DNA from: Dolomedes plantarius
Taxonomy: Eukaryota; Arthropoda; Arachnida; Araneae; Dolomedidae
Assembly: GCA_907164885.2 (NCBI GenBank)
Contig: OU015492.1
Coordinates: 190,563,766-190,627,765 of the forward strand
DNA: 64,000 nt
Reading direction: 5' to 3'
How positions within the stretch are numbered: position 1 is the stretch's first letter; each line of letters opens with the position of its first letter. The notes beneath the pieces are model-generated. The model searched no databases and had not been told where the DNA came from. It was given only the letters and a program-made list of their open reading frames with translations. The position numbers and the translations under genes are program-made. Shown here piece after piece: positions 55,256-64,000 of the stretch.

Positions 55256-56452
55256 AGTTTCCGAACGGTTAAAAACGTCCAAATAATTGAAAAGTATAAG
55301 TGGAAAAGAAGAAAAAAAAATGATGAAAGCGTTCCGTCCCAGCAGCAATCTAGTTTAAGAAGTGCTCTTGTCTTTAACTCTGTAAAATCGTATATCGCTG
55401 AGATTAATTTAAATGCAAACTTAAAAATGGCTTGAATAACAAGGAACGGCAAAAATTTTCATTTCGCAATCAAGAAAATCTAAACAAACAAACAAAAAAG
55501 AAATTTCGAAACGATTTAAAAATAGAGTTTTTAAAAATATTATTTCAGTCACGGAATTAAAGGTAAATTTCGAACGTGGTTTGAACCGGATGATTATAGA
55601 AACTTTTTAACAACTTTAAAAGGTAATTAATTTAAGTAATTTAGCCTAGAAAATTAGGAAGATTTAAAAAAAATGGATCAAAATGGAATTTTATTTACCA
55701 GAGGTAAGAATCTATTTTATTTGTTTATTTCCAGGGGGGGGGGAGATTCATTAAGTCATTTTAAATGTGTTTTTTGTTCGCCAACTTCATTTCATTTATA
55801 ACTCATTCATAGTTTAAATTTTATTTTATAGTCTCAAGAACAACATATGAAAGACGTTCAGTTAAAATTACTTTTTAATGACAAACTTTGAAAATGTGAA
55901 ATTGTTGTATTAAAGTTATAAATAAATAAGTTGCATAGAGAAAAATGAAAATTTTTTTTTAGATAAAATGTGGCATATTACTGCCTTATATTCCACATCA
56001 GAGGCTTCTCGTTTTACTATTCCCACTGCAAAGGCAACACTTTTTCGCTACATTTTCAAGCACTTCAGTAAAGAGTAAGGCTACTATTATATCAAAGATG
56101 TTAGTTATCACATCTAATCTAATCATGCAGTAGAATCTCACAAGCTAGCCTTGATTATGAGACAAAAATATCAGTTAAGCAAACATTAGTGCTTCATAAG
56201 CAGACTAGTGCAAATCTTTATATTTTCCCCAATGTTATTCGGAACTATTTGTTTCTATAGAGTGAAATTGAAAATTATTCAGAATAAAAACAAATCAGAT
56301 GAAGAAAAGACTAACTTGGTGAAGACTTCGCACATAATGAATAATGTGTGGAGATAATAAAAAAATATTAGAAAAAAGATTACTCAATTGACAATAAATC
56401 AGTCAATATGAGATTTAACGATCCATTTAAAAAAATGCACAAAATAAAAATA
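55256..56452. other. AT-rich sequence, no gene seen
   Basis: A G-run at about 55734-55743. No element ends or believable ORF. Confidence 0.4.
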
Positions 56453-56495
56453 CAGTAAAACCTCGGTTATCCGGGTCAGATTTGTAGACATTATT
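56453..56495 (+). mobile_element. pogo/Tigger-like left end
   Basis: CAGTAAAACCTCGGTTATCC follows TA (56451-56452). This is the typical Tigger/pogo terminus. The expected mirrored right end was not found. GGTTATCGGGATTTTTGATT and TATCCGGGTTGCC at 57520-57560 are related phrases and may be the remains of the other side. Confidence 0.5.
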
Positions 56496-57779
56496 TTTAT
56501 TTAATGTTCACATTAAATAATAATTTTTAACTATGATAGCAAGAAAGTGACTACAAGTACGCCAAACATTCGTTTTTTAGTTTGATTCAATGTACAGTTC
56601 CTGCATAGATTGTACAATAAATTATATGATGATAAATGCTTTTTGTTCAGTTTAAGAAAGCTTTACTAGACTTACCAATTCTATGTTAAGGGGACAAGTG
56701 ATCTTTAAACTGTTTTTTTTTAATTTTAAATATTTTACTCTATATACAGAATGAGAATAATTTATATTGTTTCTTTTTATTACACTGAAGGCACTTAGAA
56801 TTCCCAAATAAGTATTCTATGGAAGAAAAACAACTCTCAAAAAATTCTTCAAAAATGCTAGAATTGTTCAAAATGCTCCATGCACCTTAATTTTCCTCCG
56901 GTTTCTTCCAAAGATTTCCCGATTGTTAATTAAATTGTTTGTCACAAAACTGCGCATCATTTTTGAAATTACAAATATTTTTAAAACTTATAGACCATGA
57001 AATAAAGTAGAAACATGCAAAAACATAAAAAAAATAACATGCAGAATTAAAAAAATTATTTTTGACTTTTGATCTATACAAAAGCAGATGCAATGCACAA
57101 TTGCGTTTAAATATATATGGTAAACCCTGTATTAAAAATTGAAGGTTTTTAAATGATTTAACATGCACATGGAGTATTTTGAAAAGTGTTATCATTTTTG
57201 AAATTTTTTTTGAAAAACGCTCATTATTCTAAAAAAAATCCTTATTTTGAATTCTAAAGGTCTTCAATGTAGTTAAAAAGAATATTAATTATTATCATTC
57301 TGTATATAGAGTTAAAAACTGAAAATTAAAAAATTCGATGCCGTAAGGTCCCTTGTCTCCTTAAGAAATTATTTGAAAAGTTATTTTTATATTTTTTAAT
57401 GTCTTGTAAACATTATCATGTAATGTTGTATTTGTTACATAACATAGTTTTTTTTATCGTAATAAACGGTAAGTCTGCTTAGTTAAGGATTTTGTTTTGC
57501 TTATTACCCATATTTTCCGGGTTATCGGGATTTTTGATTATCCGGGTTGCCTATGGTCCCAGTTAGTCCGGATACTTCAAGCTCTTGCCTTTTTGAAGTA
57601 TGATATTGTCCCTTTGTTTCTTCCTGAATGTTTGCTTGATCGGAACAACTTACTCAATTTTTCAGATACTAGAATGAAAAACAAAAACAAAATCGCACTT
57701 TCAGTAAAACTTGGTCACTCAAGGATAATACGTGTTTCCAATAATATTTCACGATGTATTAATTAAGTTCCGGAAGACA
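56496..57779. other. AT-rich sequence, possibly the body of the Tigger-like element
   Basis: The ORFs at 56926-57195 (minus) and 57497-57766 (plus) have no transposase motifs that I can recognise. A palindromic pair (ATTCTGTATATAGAG at 57297 and CTCTATATACAGAAT at 56738) brackets 56738-57311. Confidence 0.35.
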
Positions 57780-57945
57780 TTTCACAAAGTGGTCATGGGT
57801 TCAAATCCTGGTAAGTGAATGGACGCTCTTGAGCAGTCCCCTCTTTAGGGGTATGGTGCTTCTTTGAGGGTGTATAGAGAAAAGCTCACTTCTACCCAGA
57901 CTTGGGTGTATATAATTTGAAGTGGCACTCTAAATGAATTTGATA
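57780..57945 (+). mobile_element. tRNA-derived SINE (another family, SINE-C)
   Basis: B-box-like GGGTTCAAATCCTGG is followed by a body (CTCTTTAGGGGTATGGTGCT, CTACCCAGACTTGGGTGTAT) not found elsewhere in the window. The A box is not clear. Confidence 0.45.
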
Positions 57946-58378
57946 CAAACACAGTTTATACATGAAACAATGTTTATTGAATTCGTTGCACATATAGAAT
58001 TTGCTTTTACAGCAATAAGCATACGTACTACTTGTACGGAATATATATATTAGCATTCAGTAAAAATACACTTTGACTTACTCACAAACCAGCAGAGAAT
58101 CAAACCAGCAGTACTGCCACGTAAACTTTGGGCCCCCTAAGCACTAGCGCCGGTTAAAACCTGGAGCTGCTTACTCGTAGCTCCCCTAACTCGCTTATCT
58201 ATCAACCTTAACAACAACCTTCCTTCAACCTCTGTATTAATCAAGCTGCTTGGTATTTATACCAAGCGCGTATGCCGAAATTAGCATATCTCAAGCAGCT
58301 TCTTTAATTCATTCACTCAAAAGTTCGATTCTTGTGAATCGAATCTTATGTATACCTTACAGGTGCTCGGTCTAAATT
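57946..58378. other. GC-richer stretch of unknown nature
   Basis: 58100-58330 has GGGCCCCCTAAGCACTAGCG, short palindromic phrases (TTGGTATTTATACCAA; TTCGATTCTTGTGAATCGAA) and TTACAGGTGC just before the LINE fragment. It might be an LTR or LINE/SINE part; I cannot assign it. Confidence 0.3.
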
Positions 58379-59130
58379 ATGATGGCAGCTTATTCACCTC
58401 AAAGGATTCAACCCCAAAAGACCTTAGTTGGGCCATGTCTGGTGCAATGGAATAAAGTAACCAACGAAATCGTGGTGTGGATGAGCAAATATCCCCAAGT
58501 AAACAATGATAGGTGCTTTGTAAAAAAGGTCTCAGCATATAAAAAACGCATTTCAAATTTCATTTATCGACTGATGAATGAACCTTTTGTTGATGGCAAA
58601 AATCTTTACTTTTGACCCTCAGTTGGCAGTGTCACTTAAGCTTAGAAATAAAGAATGGAAAATGTTTAATCTTTTTGAAAGATTGCAAAATGAAGAAATA
58701 TATATATATATTGTCGACAGAAATCCAGGACAGCTGGAAAGACTATAGTCATAAATCCCGTACAGAAGCAGTGGCACATTTCAGACTTAAAACAGGCCAC
58801 GACTGTCTAGCAGAACATTTAAACCGAATTGGCATCCTAACCAAAAGTGAATGCCAGGTCTGCAGGGCTGGCAATATGAATGCAGATCATTTACTTACAT
58901 GCTCAGGACTTGATACGGAAGCCCAGAAAAGTGAGAACTTTACCAAATTATACTGGGACGCTAGAGATATGATGAACTTTCTATGAACTTTTAACACCTT
59001 TTATCTGACTTTGTTTACTGTTGTGCTTTATGCATCTGTTCAATGCTTAGTTCTTTGCTGTTTGTGTTGCCTGTAAATATGGATTAATTTTCCAAATAAA
59101 GCCATAGGTAAAAAATAAATAAATAAATAA
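58379..59130 (+). pseudogene. LINE 3' end (C-terminal CCHC region) with A-rich tail
   Basis: The secure part is 58735-58985: KSRTEAVAHFRLKTGHDCLA, EHLNRIGI and CQVCRAGNMNADHLLTC, a C-x2-C-x9-H-x4-C cluster. It is the same C-terminal region as in the LINE at 35267-35400 (GNDCLSAHLLRIEIS). The frame stops at 58984-58986. A 3' UTR with AATAAA (59095) and an (AAAT)n tail (59110-59140) follow, so this is a 5'-truncated, retroposed LINE end. Upstream, a separate 78-codon frame (58379-58615, KVSAYKKRISNFIYRLMNEP) is unrecognised and may belong to the same element. Confidence 0.75.
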
Positions 59131-60285
59131 AAATAAAAATACTGTCGACAGATTCATTCTCTAATAAACACAACTGAGTTATTTCTCGAAATAAAGTAGA
59201 ATGATTAACTTTGATGAATTATGATGAACAATGTGAATTATGAATAAACCTTCCCTATCTGGCAATATGAGATAATTGGAACATGTAATTTAAAAATATG
59301 GGGTGACCCAAAGGATAACGGGAAGCAAGTAATAAAATCTGAATTTTCAAGCGTATATTACAGCGCAAGTTTAAAATTCGTTATTCCCTTATAGACTATC
59401 ATTTGTGCATCTTTTCTATTTAGAAATTATTCTGAAAAACGTCCCCGTTTGGGGCTTTTCTTAACGAGAGTGCCGGTAAACATTTAGGTTAATTCTAGTA
59501 TTCATGTTCATATTTATATGTACGGAAGTATATATTCTCGTCACATTCTCCACATTACGTTATTTGCCTAACAACGTTAAATTAGCTAACTAAATTAGTA
59601 GCTTGATATCATAATATGTTTCAAATAAGAGTCAATTAACCATGAAATAAAAGATCCCTAACTGAATGATCGGGAGGGATTTTGCGGCTTTCATATTACG
59701 TGATACACACGTGAACAACTAATTGCAGAGACAACTTCCTTCTCCAGTTGGCAGCTGTTCCTTAATAGGAATTCGTGGTTAAGATCGGGAAAAAATTGTT
59801 TATGTCCAGCAAGGGGGAAAAAATGAACCACATTGCCCACACGTATTCGTGAAAGACAATAGGAACTGTTAATGATTTGGGTTAATTACACCCATCACAC
59901 TGCGTTGCCGTGACATGAATGCCTTCCAGTTGCTTGCAGGTCCGTTTATATTCACACCGAATAACTCCAAGAAAAATCATAAACTTAGCATTCAAAGTAT
60001 GGTGAGATTTCGTAAGATAACATCGACGGGCGACGTTATCAGCATTCTGTTCCTTAGAGATTAATTGCGTAATAGCAATGTAGTTAATTGAAGGATACTG
60101 AGCTGCTAGTAATGCTACAATGTTTCGACTTAAAGGAGTTTAAATACATCGTTAAGATAAATTCTTGAAATAGAACTTAATATTTTGTTTCCAGTATAGA
60201 CCACTGTCTCTATAGTAGTCAGTGGTCTATAGCAGACAGTGATAGCTTCAACAAACATATGGGCGTATAGTAAAATATAAAAACG
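59131..60285. other. no gene confirmed; mixed-composition sequence
   Basis: About 59650-60060 is somewhat GC-richer (CGGGAGGGATTTTGCGGCTT; GCGTTGCCGTGACATGAATG) with no repeat ends. A short inverted phrase (AGACCACTGTCTCTATAGTA / CAGTGGTCTATAGCAGACAG) lies at 60197-60240. No ORF. Confidence 0.3.
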
Positions 60286-60289
60286 GGCT

Positions 60290-60480
60290 TGTGGCAGCCG
60301 TGTGGTACAGCGCGCTGGTTTTCAGTGCTGTGGATACTCGGATCGAATCAGCTTTCCGACACTAAAAGCCTCGTTGACGCTATAGCCTCGTTCGTTTGTG
60401 CTGTCCCTTCATAGGGGTTAATGCTAGTCCGCCTATACGGTGCCTCCATAATAAAATGGCTAGCAAAACTGCGGTGTACT
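60290..60480 (+). mobile_element. tRNA-derived SINE (SINE-A)
   Basis: A-box-like GTGTGGTACAGCGCGCTGG, B-box-like CGGATCGAATC. The body CATAGGGGTTAATGCTAGTC, GGTGCCTCCATAATAAAATG, GCTAGC follows the order of the copies at 926 and 26205. Confidence 0.65.
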
Positions 60481-63400
60481 ATGGCGGTAAGGATATTGTC
60501 CAAGAAACCGTCTACCGGATTAGAAATATCCTACCGGATTAGAAAAACTTCTACGTGTGACATTATTGCTGTTCCTTTGCCTATCAAAGATATGCAGGTA
60601 ATATCGAGAAGAAAATATCGAAAAATAAGGGAAATATTAGATTAATTTTCCAAGTAAAGATTCTCGATTCGATTAATAGTAATGCAAGTAATATTTTAAG
60701 AATTTAATCAGAAGTATTAGATCCATACGTTGCACAATATACGAGTGAAGTGTAAATTGTGATTCTAATTTGAATCCTAGTCTAGACTTATCCGCTTTTC
60801 ATTACAGTGTATCTTACTTGTACAATTAAGAAAATTGAGGGATGGTGTGAGAGCTAAACATTGTACTACTGAAGTGCATTAAGTTCTAGTAAATAAAGAA
60901 GTGAGTGAAGAAGGCAGTTGCAAAGCTAAGGTACCAAGCGCCCTGGGGCATTTACTAAGTAACGCCCTAGAATTCCAAGAGCAATAACCATTTAATTAAT
61001 GCTTTGGAGGATAAAAGAATTCTCTGATTCCCAGCCTTTGATCCTCTGTAGCTGCACATCTTTAAAGAAAGACATAGCGTATGCACTCATATTGAATTTT
61101 TGTGAATTTTCAGATTGAACTTTTTACTTTAAAGCTTAGTTAGTTGAGAATAAAATTACACACATTAATTTACCACCAGTCAGCAATGAGCAGATAGTGA
61201 GTAGTGATCAAAGCATATGCCGGCGCAGGTGCATATTCGGTGTGGATAACAATAGACAGTGGGCACAAAGGTTTTGCTATTTTATATTCCTCTAACGTGA
61301 TCTCTGGTTAGACAACACAATAAAAACCACATTTTTTAAATAAAGTTTCAACAACGTGGTTGAATTGGCCCAAGAAATTGTTGAAAATAACTCAGATTCT
61401 GTTTTAAACAAACCACTAGGACTTCTCGAGATGGTATGAGCCCACAAATTATCTGTGCATCTACATCTCGCAGATGAGACTATTTCTGATTAGTTCTAAA
61501 ATATTGAGATGGACGCCAGGACCTTCACAATTCCTTCCCCTTGCATCCCTTTTCGATGAAATTTTAAAATTTCTTTAAACTATATATTATATTTTCCCTT
61601 CTTTTTAGATCATTAGTTATATTTTTTTTCTTTTAAGTGATTAGTTATACTGATTTTTCACTTGAAAAAAATTTTTCCCTTTAAAATTATTACTGATACC
61701 TTTCCATATGTTTTACCCTTATATATTCTAAGAGAATAGTTAATATTTTTCAAAATATCATAATGATTTGTTGTTATTATTTTTTAATTATTTTTTTAAT
61801 CATTTATTTTAATTACTTTTTTTAATGTTTCAAAAATATTCTTCTTTAATTATATTCTTTTCCTGTCACATTGTTGCGTATATTTCTCATTATTATAGTT
61901 TATATACTATCATTATTATATCTAGTGAACTATAAAAGATGAGATTATTCAAATATTCAGTTCAAATCCCAATGGCAGATGATGGTCTAGTAAACTGAGC
62001 TCTAGGCTCTCCAAGCCTTTCCTAGCTTATAAAGTAAGCGTCAGATCAACCTAATGGTGCACGTTAGTGTAATTCATCGTCTTGCCATTACGTCAGAACT
62101 TGATATGAGTTATAAAGCAAAATTTAGAGCTGAATCAGGCTTCATAAACCTCATATACGGTATCTTTTTTAAATTTTGTTGCCTATTTGTCATGTGTAAA
62201 GTAACTTTAAATACCCGGCGTTGTACAGTCAAATTATATTTAGATCGCCAGCATTTTTGGAATTGAAAATCAAACAACATATTGTTATTAATTCATTTGT
62301 GAAGTATAACTTACAAATTCATACTGTGCATCCCTTTGCTCAGCCATATTAAGTAAGTACATATTGGAAAATAGACAATTTACTAATCTAATTTGACATA
62401 CTCATCGTTTTCGTTAACGAGGTGAACATATATAAATTTGCCACCCTAATTACTTGGGATCAGTAACCTTCAGATGCTAAGCCTACTGATGATCAACGCA
62501 GAGAGTCATTCGTCTTAGGATATGGAAAGTAATGAGAAGAAAAAAGATTACACGCAATATAAGGATTTGATTTCGATCACATGTCAAAAATAAAGCTTCC
62601 ACGGTTTTCATTTTTTTATCTGTTTGTCAGTTTATATTTCAGGCCTCTTGCTAAATTCTTACTATGGGTGACTAGGAAAACTTGTTATTTATGTAGAACT
62701 TATAGAGTACAGTTAACAAATAAATACATCTTAAAATACCCAATAGAGATAACATTTGGCAATTAGTTTCAAATAAATAATTGTAATTCTTCATTAGCGC
62801 AGGGGGATTAAGGTGCGTTTCTGTATGGACAACTCCGAAATCCGATAGAAAATGGAAATTTTGGTCTAGATCCGTCAAAGAGGTTAAAAAATTATGCTGA
62901 GTACAAACATACAGCATTTCAACAACATATCACATAGATGGATTGAACAATTATTGTCCACTGAAGAAAAATGAGTTGTTGACGTAATATTTGGTGTTTG
63001 TAATAAGACTCAGAACAACACAAAAGTTTTAACTATAGTACTTTTATTGCAGTACCTAAAACAAACAAACAGAAAATGAATCGCAACAGTAAATGCAGCA
63101 TTAGGACATTTTTATACATACGTTGAACAGAATAACTTAAAAAGTTGGCGGCTGATCATTGACAGAGTCAGTAACGATGTGTTTAATTGTCATTATACAA
63201 TGCACACAGCGCGAATAAAAGTTGAATGGTTATCAGATTGAATATTGCATCTTCCATACAAAAAAGGACTTACAAAGTTCTTGATTGTACTTACTTTGGC
63301 AAAACTGATAGGGTGCGTGCCTTAATGATTCAGATATAAATCGGTAAGTAAGAAATAGATTAAATTCATGAATAGATTTTAAAAAAATTCAGATAAAGCC

Positions 63401-64000
63401 ATTTTTGCATGTAATTTTGAATATGAAAGCAATTTGGCAAGCTTTTTTACACTTGGCACAGACATTAATATATTTTCAGTATTACGTAAAGTTGTTACAT
63501 TAAATTATTTAATTTTCTTTTTTTGCCCTTTTTCAGACATTTAGAGCAATGAGTTTTTAGGCATTAGAAAAGAAACTGCTCGTTTCAGTTAAATTTAATA
63601 GATATTTTTAAACTTTTATACACATATGTACAGACATCTATACAATTATGTAAACATGAAATTACTGTGAGCAAAACCACTCTGGAACTCTGAATTTAAA
63701 TTAAAAATGATTTGAAAAAGGTTAAAAGTTACTGTTCACTCAATATCATTGCAGGATGAAAAAGAATGAGAACCTACAAGGTAATGTAAATTGGCACACA
63801 CTTCGGAGGAACTTAATGAGACACAATTCGAAAAAATGAAGCTGATTTTTTAAACCACTTTTGATATTTGATATACCATTTCTGACGTTTGCTCTTAATT
63901 GACTCAGATATCTATTTTACAACGCATACACAGCTGAGTCTTCCAGAATCAACAGCATAATATTCATCTGAACAAAATAAAACAACTCAATAGCACAAAT
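60481..64000. other. AT-rich sequence, nothing recognised
   Basis: Includes a short duplication (CTACCGGATTAGAAA twice, 60510-60546). ORFs are at most 81 codons without domains. At 63049 a TTTTATTG (CAATAAAA on the minus strand) followed by unique sequence to the end could be the 3' end of a minus-strand gene beyond the window; there is no supporting coding sequence. Confidence 0.35.

Noticed and set aside
63040..64000. 3' UTR of a minus-strand gene starting at the CAATAAAA near 63049
   Set aside because: Poly(A) hexamers are frequent in AT-rich DNA and no coding sequence supports it; kept only as a remark.

Overview
This is eukaryotic, AT-rich (my impression is roughly two-thirds A+T), gene-poor, repeat-dense nuclear DNA. 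Nothing looks bacterial: there are no operons, no long host ORFs, and many TA/TG microsatellites and transposons with intact terminal hallmarks. The transposon set (a Tc1 transposase beginning MGKLPDLDAFDRG, a jockey/R1-like LINE with KRLAGCK...TTYKMYIKPV and GHDCLAEHL motifs, tRNA-derived SINEs, pogo-like MITEs) fits an arthropod. A large spider genome, perhaps an orb-weaver, is my best guess. The species call is inference only. I found no host protein-coding exon that I can defend, so the window is most likely intergenic or a large intron.

Layout. 1-9.2 kb: a GC-richer start with one weak ORF, two SINEs, a nested TIR element (3.5-4.1 kb), a palindromic MITE (7.9 kb) and a hAT-like MITE (8.7 kb). 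9.2-9.7 kb: GC-rich non-repeat island. 10.5-15.2 kb: a pogo-like MITE, a SINE, a two-period minisatellite (11.9-12.7 kb), and a fold-back mariner element whose two arms both encode a transposase C-terminus (14.2-15.1 kb). 16.7-18 kb: microsatellites and a small MITE. 18.6-21.7 kb: a LINE/SINE-like repeat, a GC-rich island and 'GTAGGATTAC' MITEs. 22.6-24.2 kb: a 1.6-kb segment bounded by 36-bp inverted repeats and holding two copies of a repeat family I call REP-A. 24.9-26.2 kb: a hAT element carrying another REP-A copy. 28-32.7 kb: pogo-like MITEs, a fold-back MITE and REP-A. 33-35.5 kb: a decayed LINE split by two hAT elements. 35.7-36.2 kb: a 94-bp tandem array. 36.3-37.5 kb: a nearly intact Tc1/mariner element. 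38.7-42 kb: microsatellites, repeats, a SINE and MITEs. 42.7-44.4 kb: a hAT element whose transposase gene is split by a pogo-like MITE. 44.5-46.8 kb: a 4 x 170-bp array, a SINE and two REP-A copies. 47.9-52.9 kb: microsatellites, a SINE with a nested MITE, and more MITEs. 54.5-55.0 kb: a 3 x 183-bp array with CRE-like palindromes. 56.4-60.5 kb: a pogo/Tigger-like end, SINEs and a LINE 3' end. The last 3.5 kb is AT-rich with nothing recognised.

Read together, this is a stack of dated transposition events. Several insertions sit inside other elements with target-site duplications intact: two hAT elements in a LINE, a pogo-like MITE in a hAT gene, a pogo-like MITE in a mariner fold-back, a MITE in a SINE, and REP-A in a hAT. 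The Tc1 element at 36.3 kb is the most recently active-looking one (perfect 27-bp TIRs, one visible frameshift).
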